Assembly (NCBI RefSeq): GCF_044335535.1
Contig: NZ_JBIQVZ010000001.1
Location: 1-64,000 of the forward strand
DNA length: 64,000 nt
DNA from: Mariniflexile sp044335535
GTDB taxonomy: Bacteria > Bacteroidota > Bacteroidia > Flavobacteriales > Flavobacteriaceae
Reading direction: 5' to 3'
This document shows positions 44,130-54,025 of the stretch, piece after piece. The notes under the pieces are model-generated. The model saw nothing but the letters and a program-made list of their open reading frames with translations. It did no database searches and was not told the DNA's origin. The translations under genes and the position numbers were made by a program. The first letter of the stretch is position 1, and every line of letters starts with the position of its first letter.

Positions 44130-44421
44130 ACTTTTCACCTAAAAACAATTAAAAAGTGTATTTCGTCCTGTTTTTTTTGCGTTTCATCTAAAATTTATCT
44201 ACTTTTCGCCATGAACTCATCTTGACTTTTTTGATTGAAGCGAAAAATAGAGATTTTTTGTTCCAGATTTTGGCTTTTTAGCACTTCATAGCAACGCTAC
44301 GGAGTAAAAAAATAGGTGAAATATGGGACAAAAAGATCATTTTGCAGCCAATTGAAAAAAGTCAAGATGAGTTCAATATATAAATTCAACACTAGCAAGT
44401 TTATTACCCAAATAAAGCAAA
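44130..44421. other. Intergenic region with MITE-like element E
   Basis: It contains a shared word (44150-44179) also seen at 28721-28747, and the inverted-repeat element 44212-44375. No gene or clear terminator was seen. Confidence 0.5.
44212..44375. mobile_element. MITE-like inverted-repeat element E
   Basis: It has a perfect 21-base terminal inverted repeat (44212-44232 and 44355-44375; starts TGAACTCATCTTGAC). The interior (GATTGAAGCG, TAGCAACGCTACGGAGTAAAAAAA, CAGCCAATTGAAAAAAGTC) resembles that of the family A elements although the ends differ. No coding capacity; 164 bases. Confidence 0.82.
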
Positions 44422-47400
44422 GTGAAAAGAAACCTATATAACTACCTTACCTTACTTCTACTAATTTGTAGCTGTAATGTCTTGCTTTCCCAACAAATAA
44501 CAGTTGATGGAACGGTTGGTTTACAACAACTTATAGAAGATAATTTGATTAAAAATAGTTGTGTTGATATTACGAACATAACATCATCGGTAAACGGAAG
44601 CTCAAGTGGTCTTTCAAGTTATGCATATTTTGAAAGAGGTAGTTCTAACTTTCCGTTTCAAAACGGTATCATGCTTTCTACCGGAAATGCCTCCTCTGGT
44701 GGTAACAGTGAAACAACCACCACACTAAGCGAAGGGTCATCTAGTTGGGGAACAGACACCGATTTAGAAACTGCATTAGGTATATCAAGTACCTTAAATG
44801 CAACCTCCATAGAATTTGATATTGTTTCTATTTCCAATCAGCTTCAATTTAATTATTTATTAGCTTCCGAAGAATATTTCGGTATTAATCCTTGCCAATT
44901 TTCCGATGGTTTTGTATTTCTTATTAAAGAAACAGGTAGCACAGACCCCTATCAAAACATTGCTTTAGTACCCGGCTCTACAACACCTGTAAACACGAAC
45001 ACCATTCACGATGAAATTTACGGAAGTAATGGTCCTATTTGTTCAGCCCAAAACGCACAGTATTTTGATGGATATAATATAGGCGATACCAATTACAATG
45101 GTAGAACTACGGTGCTAACAGCCTCAGCAACAATTACCCCTTATGTACAATACCATATTAAATTAATTATTGCCGATCAAAATGATTTTCAATCCGATTC
45201 TGCCGTTTTTATAGAAGGTGATAGTTTTAACATATTGGATTTAGGCGACGATATTACAACCTGTGCTAGTTTAGCGACCTTAAATGCTGATATACAAAAC
45301 CCAAATGCGTCGTATGCATGGTATAGAGATAACAACTTAATTGTTGGAGCGGTAAATCCAACTTTAGATGTCATTCAAAATGGCACTTATAGAGTAGAAG
45401 TAACGGTATCATTAAACGGCAATGATTGTATTGAAGAAGATGAAATCGTTGTTGTGCTTAACACCGAAGAACCTATAGCTTCCATAAGTAATTATCAACA
45501 ATGTGATGATGCCAGTGGCGATAACATTGAGGTATTCGACCTATCAACAAAAGGCACCGAACTTACTGCCAATATTCCTTTTTCCAATTATACATTTAGT
45601 TACCATTATTCCGACTCAGAAGCCAGAAGCAATCTCAACCCAATTAATAACCCTATTCCAAACATTTCAAATCCTCAAACTATTTATGTAAGGATAGACG
45701 ATTTAGACAGTAATTGCTTTTCATATACAACATTTGATTTGGTTGTTAATCAAGCGCCCATTATTACAAACCCCACACCACTGGAAGTTTGCGATAGCGA
45801 CGATAATCCTGATGGTTACACTACAATATATTTAAACGAAAAGGATGATGAAATAACAAATGGCCAAAGTAATTTAGCCGTAACCTATCACTACACGCCT
45901 GCCGACGCCGATACGGGTGCTAACCCTATAGCATCACCTTATGTAAATACTGCCACACCCACAAGCACCGTTTATGTACGCGTTATAAATACACAGACGG
46001 GATGTGCCAATACCACGACTCTGGATGTAAATATCACAATAAGCCCCACTGTAACTAGAGACACCAGATATCTTGATGCTTGTGATGCAGACCATGATGG
46101 TTTTGCCAATTTCGATTTAACACAAATTATTAGCGATATTGAAGGTGGTTTACCCAATGTTACAACAACTTTTCATGAGAGTGAAGACGATGCCCAAATG
46201 GGCACCAACCCAATTACAGACCCTAACAATTACCAAAACACAAACTTTGAAGAACAGACCATATACGTTAGGGTTGAAGATGACAATACCGGATGTGCGT
46301 CTATCGTGCCATTAGAAATTCATCCCAATTTACTATTAACAGCAACAGATACTGGTGATTATGCATTGTGTGACAACAATGATATTAATACAGATACTAT
46401 GGATTTTAATCTATATACTGTTGAATCCTACATTGCAAATGATTTACCCTTTCCTATCGAGGTTACTTTTTTTCATACTGAAGCAGATAGAGACTCTAAT
46501 ACAAACCCTATCCCTAAAGACGACTTATTCAGTGCAATAAGTCCAAAAGTATTATATATTAGAATAGAAAACACCGATACAGGCTGCTCTGATGTGACTG
46601 AGATTACACTTTTAGTCAACCCTATATTGTTGTTTAGCCCTGCAAGTCCGTTGCCCTATTGCGATACCGACGATGATGGCATTGTAGATATCGATTTGCA
46701 TTCTTTAGATGATATTGTTACAAATGGCAATACCAATTTTACCGTTACTTATTTCCCAACATCACAAGATGCCGAAGACAATATCAATATGCTTCCACCA
46801 TTTTACACCAATACACAACCTGTAGAAACACTATATGCACGTATTGAAAATATAGATACGGGATGTCATACTGTAAACTCCTTTGACATTGAAGTATTAG
46901 TAGCTCCGGCATCCAACCAACCAACGGATATTATTATTTGTGATGATGATCAAGATGGGTTTTCTATAATCAATTTAGAAGATAAGATTGACGAAGCAGT
47001 AGCCAATAGAACAGATTTAAACATTAGCATCCATACATCTTTAGATGATGCTAATACCAATTCAAACCCCATTCCAAATGCTCAATTAACGGCATACAAT
47101 TCCAATACACAAACCATTCATATCCGAATTGAAGACGCCCTTTCGTCAGTAGGCTGTTACGCTATTGAATCTTTTGAAGTTATAGTCAATACACAACCCG
47201 TTTTCCCTGATATAGACGACTATCAAGTTTGCGAAGATGATGGCGATCGTTTTGCCTTTTTCTTATTATCTGAAAAAGACACCGAAATACTAAACGGACA
47301 AACAGGTAAAGAAGTGTTTTATTTTGAAGACGCTGCATTAACTAATCCGATTGACAAAAACACCCCTTATGAAAATAAAACAAGTCCGCAAACCATTTAT

Positions 47401-49323
47401 GTAAGAGTCGAAAATATAACCGATGCCAGCTGTTTTGGTACGGCATCATTTACCATACTAGTGTCTCCCGACCCCGTTTACAATGCCAATTTTGAGGATT
47501 ATGGCGTTTGTGACGATGCCAGTAACGATGGCAAAAATGTTTTCAATTTAGATGAAAAAAGAAATGAGATTGCCCAAGGATCTACCGATAATTTAAATAT
47601 TTCGTTCCATTTGACACTTCAGCAAGCTGAAAGTAACACCAATCCTTTACCAGCACAATACACCAATGCTACAAACCCACAAACACTTTTTGTTAGAATT
47701 GAAAGTAGCGATTCGTTATGTTTTGTTGTTGAAGAATTAGGTATCAATATTATTGCTGCTCCCGATGTCACCAATGTATCGGCGCCTTTAATTGAATGCG
47801 ACGCCGATTATGATGGTATGACAACCTTTGATTTAGAAACTGCCGATTTTGAAATAAACGACCGCGTACAAAGCAACCTTATTATAAACTATTTTGAAAA
47901 TTTCAGCGACATCAATCCTAATGATGGCTTAGACAATTCAAATGAAATTCCAAATCCTTCAAGTTATAATTCAAATTCAAAAACCGTATATATAAAAATT
48001 GCCAATACCTTAACAGGCTGTTACAGTGTTATTCCTTTAGAACTTATAGTAAACACACCACCTCCAACCAATACTATTGGTACTATTGAAATATGTGATA
48101 ATGATACTGATACTTATGATTTATCGTTAGTTAATAACATGATTGTAAACGATTCAAATGGTATTACAATCTCCTATCATAACACTCCAAACGATGCTGA
48201 TACTAACATAAACCCATTACCGAACCCTTATAGTTACACCGCAAGCAGCCATACCATTTATGCAAGGGTTTCAAATAATACAACCGGCTGTTTTATTGTA
48301 CAATCCTTCATTTTGCAAATAAACCCTAACCCCGTTGCCAACACAACGCCTAGTTTGATTTCTTGTGATGATGGTTTTGATGGCTTTTACGAATTTGATT
48401 TATTGGTAACTGCAAATGACATATTAGGAACACAAAATGCAAGTGCACATACTATTACCTATTACGATGATTTAGCAAATGCCGAAGCAGGCGCTAACTC
48501 ATTAGGAAATTTACATGCAGCTTTTAATGGGGAAGTTATTTACGCAAGAATAGAAAACAACACCGGCTGCTACGATATTACACAATTTACAACCATAGTA
48601 AACCCACTTCCTGTAATACCTATAAATGACATTGTCCCTATGTGCATCAACAACTTACCATTGATTATTGATGCTTATACAGGAAACCCTAGTGACACTT
48701 ATGAATGGTCAACCGGGGAAACAACACCTCAAATTGTATTAAATGACGCTTCCCAAATAGGCAATTATTGGGTAGTTGCTACGACTCCGCATGTTGTTTC
48801 AGAGGATTGTTCATATCCCAAATTCTTTTCAGTTATAGAATCGGAAGATGCCACAATAAACTTTACCACGACGGTAGATTTTGCAGACCCAAATAGTATT
48901 ACCGTGGATGTTAGTGGTGTTGGCGATTATGTTTTTATTTTAGATGACGGCGAACCCCAAACATCCAATGTATTTGAAAACGTTACGTTTGGCGTTCATT
49001 TAGTAACCATAAGGGATTTAAACGGTTGCGAAGACGTCACTACCGAAGTTGTAGTCATAGACATTCCTAAATTTTTCACACCAAATAACGATGGCGCTTT
49101 CGATACTTGGCATATTATAGGCATCGAGCAACTACCTGGAACCATTGTTTATATTTATAACAGATATGGTAAATTACTAAAAACCTTGCCACAAACATCA
49201 AGTGGATGGGATGGTACGTATAATAGTGAAAATATGCCTTCAGATGATTATTGGTTTGTTGCTAAAGTTATTCAGGATGGAAATGCTTTCGAAGTAAAAG
49301 GACACTTTGCATTAAAGCGCTAA
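44422..49323 (+). CDS. Large T9SS type B repeat protein with choice-of-anchor L domain
   Basis: This is a 1633-residue secreted protein with a GTG-type start and signal peptide (to about 25). Residues about 27-275 match the choice-of-anchor L domain (GTVGLQQLIEDNLIKNSCVDITNI ... SSDGFVFLI-like segment, EEYFGINPCQFSDGFVF). Eleven tandem repeats follow of about 85-95 residues (about 355-1470), each with a C-D/E-x-D-x-D-G start, TYHxTxxDAxxxxNP, and a T-x-YVRVxNxxTGC end. The last 90 residues are the T9SS type B sorting domain, like that of its neighbour. The repeats have DxDxDG-type acid loops that could bind calcium. Likely a surface adhesin or matrix protein (inferred). Confidence 0.87.
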   Translation: MKRNLYNYLTLLLLICSCNVLLSQQITVDGTVGLQQLIEDNLIKNSCVDITNITSSVNGSSSGLSSYAYFERGSSNFPFQNGIMLSTGNASSGGNSETTTTLSEGSSSWGTDTDLETALGISSTLNATSIEFDIVSISNQLQFNYLLASEEYFGINPCQFSDGFVFLIKETGSTDPYQNIALVPGSTTPVNTNTIHDEIYGSNGPICSAQNAQYFDGYNIGDTNYNGRTTVLTASATITPYVQYHIKLIIADQNDFQSDSAVFIEGDSFNILDLGDDITTCASLATLNADIQNPNASYAWYRDNNLIVGAVNPTLDVIQNGTYRVEVTVSLNGNDCIEEDEIVVVLNTEEPIASISNYQQCDDASGDNIEVFDLSTKGTELTANIPFSNYTFSYHYSDSEARSNLNPINNPIPNISNPQTIYVRIDDLDSNCFSYTTFDLVVNQAPIITNPTPLEVCDSDDNPDGYTTIYLNEKDDEITNGQSNLAVTYHYTPADADTGANPIASPYVNTATPTSTVYVRVINTQTGCANTTTLDVNITISPTVTRDTRYLDACDADHDGFANFDLTQIISDIEGGLPNVTTTFHESEDDAQMGTNPITDPNNYQNTNFEEQTIYVRVEDDNTGCASIVPLEIHPNLLLTATDTGDYALCDNNDINTDTMDFNLYTVESYIANDLPFPIEVTFFHTEADRDSNTNPIPKDDLFSAISPKVLYIRIENTDTGCSDVTEITLLVNPILLFSPASPLPYCDTDDDGIVDIDLHSLDDIVTNGNTNFTVTYFPTSQDAEDNINMLPPFYTNTQPVETLYARIENIDTGCHTVNSFDIEVLVAPASNQPTDIIICDDDQDGFSIINLEDKIDEAVANRTDLNISIHTSLDDANTNSNPIPNAQLTAYNSNTQTIHIRIEDALSSVGCYAIESFEVIVNTQPVFPDIDDYQVCEDDGDRFAFFLLSEKDTEILNGQTGKEVFYFEDAALTNPIDKNTPYENKTSPQTIYVRVENITDASCFGTASFTILVSPDPVYNANFEDYGVCDDASNDGKNVFNLDEKRNEIAQGSTDNLNISFHLTLQQAESNTNPLPAQYTNATNPQTLFVRIESSDSLCFVVEELGINIIAAPDVTNVSAPLIECDADYDGMTTFDLETADFEINDRVQSNLIINYFENFSDINPNDGLDNSNEIPNPSSYNSNSKTVYIKIANTLTGCYSVIPLELIVNTPPPTNTIGTIEICDNDTDTYDLSLVNNMIVNDSNGITISYHNTPNDADTNINPLPNPYSYTASSHTIYARVSNNTTGCFIVQSFILQINPNPVANTTPSLISCDDGFDGFYEFDLLVTANDILGTQNASAHTITYYDDLANAEAGANSLGNLHAAFNGEVIYARIENNTGCYDITQFTTIVNPLPVIPINDIVPMCINNLPLIIDAYTGNPSDTYEWSTGETTPQIVLNDASQIGNYWVVATTPHVVSEDCSYPKFFSVIESEDATINFTTTVDFADPNSITVDVSGVGDYVFILDDGEPQTSNVFENVTFGVHLVTIRDLNGCEDVTTEVVVIDIPKFFTPNNDGAFDTWHIIGIEQLPGTIVYIYNRYGKLLKTLPQTSSGWDGTYNSENMPSDDYWFVAKVIQDGNAFEVKGHFALKR

Positions 49324-49566
49324 CACATTTATTTTCATTAATTTTACAGAGAAGTTATTTAAGCTTCAGAATGAAATCAGCATAGAAAAAATTTGATATT
49401 ATTTATATCTACCACTATGCGAATGACATCTGATAAATAAATGTTTAGTATATGACCAAAATCAAAATACATTGAACCGTGTCAGTCTGAGACTTTCGAC
49501 TGCGCTCAATGTGACACGCTTCATTTTTGTCATGTAGTAAAAAATAAATGCCAATAAAAATTACAA
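49324..49566. other. Intergenic region before uvrB
   Basis: It holds a repeat-like stretch (49470-49520) in which GTGTCA ... TGACAC flank TCGACTGCGCTCAATGTG, a word commonly seen in flavobacterial dispersed repeats. No clear promoter box for uvrB was found. Confidence 0.45.
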
Positions 49567-51570
49567 ATGAAATTTAAAATTGAATCGGGATTTAAGCCTA
49601 CAGGTGATCAACCAGAAGCTATAAAACAATTAGTTTCAGGCATTCGTTCCAACGAAAAACACCAAACCTTACTTGGGGTTACAGGGTCAGGAAAAACCTT
49701 TACGGTAGCTAATGTTATTCAAGAAGTACAGAAACCTTCCTTGGTTTTAGCACACAACAAAACGTTGGCAGCTCAATTGTACTCTGAGTTCAAACAGTTT
49801 TTTCCAAATAACGCCGTGGAGTATTTCGTATCGTATTACGATTATTACCAACCAGAAGCTTACATTCCTGTTTCAGGTGTTTTTATTGAAAAAGATTTAT
49901 CTATAAACGAAGAAATAGAAAAAATGCGTTTAAGTGCTACTTCTTCACTACTTTCTGGCCGTCGGGATGTTCTAGTGGTCGCTTCGGTGTCATGTATTTA
50001 TGGTATTGGAAACCCTATCGAATTCCAAAAAAACGTCATCACTTTAGAAAGGGACCAAGTTATTTCCAGAACTAAATTACTGCATCAATTAGTACAAAGT
50101 TTGTATTCGCGTACCGAAGGGGAATTCAATCATGGAAACTTTAGAATAAAAGGTGATACCGTAGATATTTTCCCAAGTTATGCCGATGATGCCTTTAGAA
50201 TCCACTTTTTTGGTGATGAAATTGAAGACATGGAATCCTTCAACATTCAAACGAATCAAGTCATTGAAAAATATGATTTGCTAACTATTTATCCGGCAAA
50301 CATGTTCGTTACCTCGCCCGATGTTTTACAGGGCGCCATAAAGGAAATTCAGGACGATTTGGTAAAACAACATGATTATTTTGTAGAAATTGGCAAACAT
50401 TTAGAAGCTAAACGCCTTAAAGAACGCACCGAATTCGATTTAGAAATGATTCGTGAATTGGGTTACTGTTCAGGCATTGAAAATTATTCACGCTATTTAG
50501 ATGGCCGTTTGCCCGGTACACGCCCCTTCTGTTTGCTCGATTATTTTCCAGACGATTATTTAATGGTAGTCGATGAAAGCCATGTGACCATTTCACAAGT
50601 ACATGCCATGTATGGTGGTGATCGAAGTAGAAAAGAAAACTTAGTAGAATACGGTTTTAGACTGCCTGCTGCTATGGACAACAGACCTTTAAAGTTTGAA
50701 GAGTTTGAAGCTATTCAAAATCAGGTTATTTATGTAAGTGCAACGCCAGCCGATTACGAATTAAAGAAATCGGATGGTATTTATGTGGAGCAAGTGATTC
50801 GACCAACAGGATTACTGGATCCTATTATTGAAATACGCCCAAGCTTGAACCAGATTGATGATTTAATTGAAGAAATCCAGCAACGAGTTGAAAAGGACGA
50901 ACGCACGTTGGTTACCACACTTACCAAACGTATGGCGGAAGAATTGACTAAATATCTTGATAGAATTCAAATTCGTTGTCGCTACATTCATAGTGATGTA
51001 GATACATTGGAGCGTGTAGAAATCATGCAGGATTTACGAAAAGGGTTGTTTGATGTCTTGGTAGGCGTCAACTTATTACGTGAAGGATTGGATTTACCCG
51101 AAGTGTCTTTAGTTGCTATTTTAGATGCCGATAAAGAAGGTTTTTTACGTTCGGCACGTTCACTTACCCAAACCGTTGGTAGAGCCGCTAGAAACCTCAA
51201 TGGTAAAGCCATCATGTATGCCGATAAAATTACCAACAGCATGCAAAAGACAATTGATGAAACCAATTACAGACGTGAAAAACAAATAGCTTACAATACA
51301 AAACACAATCTCAGCCCAAAAGCATTAAATAAGAGTTTAGATAATGCCTTAACAAAAAATTCAATCAGCACGTACAGTTATGAATTGGAAGCCTTAAAAG
51401 CAGCCGAACCTGAAAGCATCTATTTAACAAAACCCGAATTAGAAAAGAAAATTCGTGATAAACGCAAACTTATGGAAGAAGCTGCAAAAGCCCTAGATTT
51501 TATTGCGGCTGCAAAACTGCGTGATCAGATTAAAGAATATCAAACAAAAATGGAAAAGCTAAAAGTTTAA
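49567..51570 (+). CDS. uvrB: Excinuclease ABC subunit B
   Basis: This 667-residue damage-verifying helicase of nucleotide excision repair has Walker A LLGVTGSGKTFT (about 38-49), the beta-hairpin YYDYYQPEAYIP (about 95-106), helicase motifs VDESH (about 339) and GRAARN (about 540), and a C-terminal UvrC-binding motif (about 625-665, KKIRDKRKLMEEAAKALDFIAAAKLRD). The length is normal. No other uvr genes are in the window. Confidence 0.98.
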   Translation: MKFKIESGFKPTGDQPEAIKQLVSGIRSNEKHQTLLGVTGSGKTFTVANVIQEVQKPSLVLAHNKTLAAQLYSEFKQFFPNNAVEYFVSYYDYYQPEAYIPVSGVFIEKDLSINEEIEKMRLSATSSLLSGRRDVLVVASVSCIYGIGNPIEFQKNVITLERDQVISRTKLLHQLVQSLYSRTEGEFNHGNFRIKGDTVDIFPSYADDAFRIHFFGDEIEDMESFNIQTNQVIEKYDLLTIYPANMFVTSPDVLQGAIKEIQDDLVKQHDYFVEIGKHLEAKRLKERTEFDLEMIRELGYCSGIENYSRYLDGRLPGTRPFCLLDYFPDDYLMVVDESHVTISQVHAMYGGDRSRKENLVEYGFRLPAAMDNRPLKFEEFEAIQNQVIYVSATPADYELKKSDGIYVEQVIRPTGLLDPIIEIRPSLNQIDDLIEEIQQRVEKDERTLVTTLTKRMAEELTKYLDRIQIRCRYIHSDVDTLERVEIMQDLRKGLFDVLVGVNLLREGLDLPEVSLVAILDADKEGFLRSARSLTQTVGRAARNLNGKAIMYADKITNSMQKTIDETNYRREKQIAYNTKHNLSPKALNKSLDNALTKNSISTYSYELEALKAAEPESIYLTKPELEKKIRDKRKLMEEAAKALDFIAAAKLRDQIKEYQTKMEKLKV

Positions 51571-51640
51571 ACTCTTAGCTTTTCTAACCAATAAGTAGGT
51601 TAAAAATAAAACACACAAATTAAAATTCAGCAGAGAACAC

Positions 51641-52051
51641 TTAATTATATTGTGTTTTAAAAATATCTATTAACACGTCTGGTGGTACAATTTTATTAGG
51701 AAAACTTTCCATTAAATACAATACCTTAGTAATAGACTCGTGACTTAAGCCCATACGTAAACCAAAGTTATATAACTTAATTACATTTTTAGAATTGTTA
51801 TCACTACTATAACCATCAATGTTCATTAATAACACCAATCGGTGAAATTGGACGATACGCTCGCTATGTGATTTTAAATGAATATAATTAATGGGGTGCT
51901 CAATCAAATAATCGAAATCTTCTCGCGAAATTTCAAGTTGTTTAGCAACACCAAGTAAAAAGTTATACTCTATATGTTTTATGTCTTTATCATACTTAGC
52001 AAAAGCTATCATTTCTGATAGAAGACTCAGTTTTTCCACTCTATTAATCAT
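51641..52051 (-). CDS. TerB-like small protein (uncharacterised)
   Basis: This 136-residue helical cytoplasmic protein (MINRVEKLSLLSEMIAFAKYDKDIKHIEYNFLLGVAKQLEISREDFDYLI) resembles the TerB-like fold (all-helical, acidic residues in the N-terminal half). Such small genes next to uvrB are sometimes misnamed excinuclease subunit B in databases; it has no UvrB feature. Function unknown. Confidence 0.65.
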   Translation of the reverse strand: MINRVEKLSLLSEMIAFAKYDKDIKHIEYNFLLGVAKQLEISREDFDYLIEHPINYIHLKSHSERIVQFHRLVLLMNIDGYSSDNNSKNVIKLYNFGLRMGLSHESITKVLYLMESFPNKIVPPDVLIDIFKTQYN

Positions 52052-52396
52052 GTCTCAAGGGATTAATTAATTACATTATAAAGATACGCACAACAGTAAT
52101 TTAATAATCGTAGATATTATGTAACTTATCGAAAACACTAGAGTATTTGGTCGTAAATTTTATTTACTTCATCAGTAAAAAAAATATTCAAGCTGAAAAC
52201 CTGATGCTTTTTCAATAATAAATCCTTGTTCTTAAATCAAAAACAAACAGTATAAATAACTGATTATCAATTAAATAAGAGTGATTAAATAATTTTAAAT
52301 TAAATGAAACAAAATAAATATTTAGGGTATCTTTACAGAAATTACAAAAACGCTAGAAAAGTATCTCCTTAAATACATTATCGATAAACGGTAACC
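52052..52396. other. Divergent intergenic region
   Basis: 345 AT-rich bases between divergent genes. Apart from the -7 box at 52397 just outside it, I saw no hairpin, repeat or gene. Confidence 0.5.
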
Positions 52397-52404
52397 TATA
52401 TTTG
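52397..52404 (+). promoter_or_regulatory. -7 promoter box of the DUF1456 gene
   Basis: TATATTTG matches TAnnTTTG. Its TTG reads as a start codon in frame with the gene but is better explained as the promoter, with transcription starting near 52411. No clear -33 box was found. Confidence 0.55.
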
Positions 52405-52422
52405 AGTATAAAAATTATGGAT

Positions 52423-52755
52423 ATGACAAATAATGATGTATTAAAAAAATTACGCGTTGCCTTGAAGCTTCGGGACGATGATATTGTAAAGATTTTGGAG
52501 CTTGTGGACTTTAGAATTTCAAAAAGTGAACTTGGTGCTTTTTTTAGAAGTGAAGACCACCCAAAGTATATGGAATGTGGTGACCAGATTTTACGAAACT
52601 TTTTAAATGGTTTGGTTATTCATTTACGAGGGCCGATGCCTGAAAAAGCTTCAAAGGTTCCAAAAACTGAAAATCAAAAAAAAGAAACGCTTAAAAAATT
52701 TATTCCCAAAAAGAATTTCAATAAAGATAAGCCACAAAAAAAGAGCAACGATTGA
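52423..52755 (+). CDS. DUF1456 (YehS-like) family protein
   Basis: This 110-residue protein begins MTNNDVLKKLRVALKLRDDDIVKILELVDFRISKSELGAFFRSEDHPKYMECGDQILRNFLNGLVIHLRG, a recognisable DUF1456 unit repeated twice in tandem (about 4-38 and 40-75), and ends in a lysine-rich tail. The start could also be the ATG at 52417. Function unknown; the E. coli homologue is yehS. The stop codon lies in the downstream terminator stem. Confidence 0.85.
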   Translation: MTNNDVLKKLRVALKLRDDDIVKILELVDFRISKSELGAFFRSEDHPKYMECGDQILRNFLNGLVIHLRGPMPEKASKVPKTENQKKETLKKFIPKKNFNKDKPQKKSND

Positions 52756-52770
52756 CGGTTGCTCTTTTTG
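52738..52770 (+). terminator. Rho-independent terminator overlapping the gene end
   Basis: AAAAGAGCAAC pairs with GTTGCTCTTTT, followed by T-run. The stop codon of the DUF1456 gene (52753-52755) is inside the loop. Confidence 0.9.
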
Positions 52771-52834
52771 TTTTATATATATGCCTACAAGGTTTTTAAA
52801 ACTTTGCAGGGTAATTTAAAACCTTTCAGGGTAA

Positions 52835-54025
52835 TTAAGCTAATACTTGTTGTACTTTATCTGCAGCTTCTTGAAATTCGGTAGCACTTAAAACTGCCAA
52901 ACCAGAATTATCTATTAATTCTTTAGCTATATCCGCATTGGTTCCCTGTAAACGTACAATAATTGGCACATTAATAGTTCCCATATTTTTATAAGCATCG
53001 ATAACGCCTTGTGCCACACGGTCGCAACGTACAATACCACCAAAAATATTAATTAAAATAGCTTTTACAGCTGGATCTTTTAAAATGATTTTGAAAGCAG
53101 CTTCTACACGTGCTGCATCTGCAGTCCCACCAACATCTAAAAAGTTTGCTGGCTCACCACCAGAATGCTTAATTAAATCCATAGTTGCCATTGCTAAACC
53201 TGCGCCGTTAACCATACATCCAACATTACCATCCAAATCAACATAATTTAAACCTAGTTCTCCAGCTTCTACTTCAATGGCGCTTTCTTCACGTACATCA
53301 CGTAAATCAACATAATTTTTATGTCTGAAAAGTGAATTATCATCAATTGTAACTTTAGCATCAACAGCTAATATTTTATTATCACTTGTTTTTAAAACCG
53401 GATTAATTTCAAATAAAGAAGAATCAGATTTCACATAAGCTGTATAAAGATTGGTAACAAACTTTGTCATTTCTTTAAAAGCGTTACCAGATAATCCCAA
53501 ATTAAAAGCAATACGTCTTGCTTGAAATGGCAATATGCCAACAGTAGGGTCTATTTCTTCCGTAAAAATTAAATGTGGTGTCTCTTCTGCCACAGTTTCA
53601 ATATCCATACCACCTTCGGTAGAATACATAATCATGTTACGCCCAGTACCTCTATTTAAAAGTACCGACATGTAAAATTCACTTGTCTCACTTTCGCCAG
53701 GATAATAAACATCCTCTGCAACTAAAACTTGGTGTACTTTTTTTCCAGCAGCAGACGTTTGAGGTGTAATTAGGTTCATCCCAATTATGTTTCCTGCAAT
53801 TTCTTCTACTTCCTTCAGGTTTTTAGCAAGCTTAACACCTCCACCTTTTCCACGTCCACCTGCATGAACTTGGGCTTTTATAACATACCAACTTGTACCT
53901 GTTTCTGCTGTTAATTGTTTTGCAGCTACTACTGCCTCTTGTGCGTTTTGAGCAACAATACCACGTTGAATACGTACTCCAAAGCTGTTTAATATTTCTT
54001 TACCTTGATATTCGTGTAAATTCAT
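52835..54025 (-). CDS. sucC: Succinate--CoA ligase (ADP-forming), beta subunit
   Basis: This 396-residue TCA-cycle subunit carries the ATP-grasp fold. It begins MNLHEYQGKEILNSFGVRIQRG, then HAGGRGKGGGVKLAKN (about 53-68), SLFEINPVLKTSD (about 205) and NVGCMVNGAGLAMATMDLIKHSGGEPANFLDVGGTA (about 265-300). Length is normal. The alpha subunit gene is not in the window. TACATTTG on the minus strand (54058-54051) is a likely -7 box. Confidence 0.97.
   Translation of the reverse strand: MNLHEYQGKEILNSFGVRIQRGIVAQNAQEAVVAAKQLTAETGTSWYVIKAQVHAGGRGKGGGVKLAKNLKEVEEIAGNIIGMNLITPQTSAAGKKVHQVLVAEDVYYPGESETSEFYMSVLLNRGTGRNMIMYSTEGGMDIETVAEETPHLIFTEEIDPTVGILPFQARRIAFNLGLSGNAFKEMTKFVTNLYTAYVKSDSSLFEINPVLKTSDNKILAVDAKVTIDDNSLFRHKNYVDLRDVREESAIEVEAGELGLNYVDLDGNVGCMVNGAGLAMATMDLIKHSGGEPANFLDVGGTADAARVEAAFKIILKDPAVKAILINIFGGIVRCDRVAQGVIDAYKNMGTINVPIIVRLQGTNADIAKELIDNSGLAVLSATEFQEAADKVQQVLA

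Noticed and set aside
44422..49323. CRISPR or DNA-level tandem repeat array
   Set aside because: The repetition is at the protein level (repeats of about 90 residues with diverged codons); there are no short direct DNA repeats with regular spacers.
51641..52051. A second excinuclease B fragment next to uvrB
   Set aside because: It has no Walker motif or UvrB homology and is on the opposite strand; it is an all-helical small protein.
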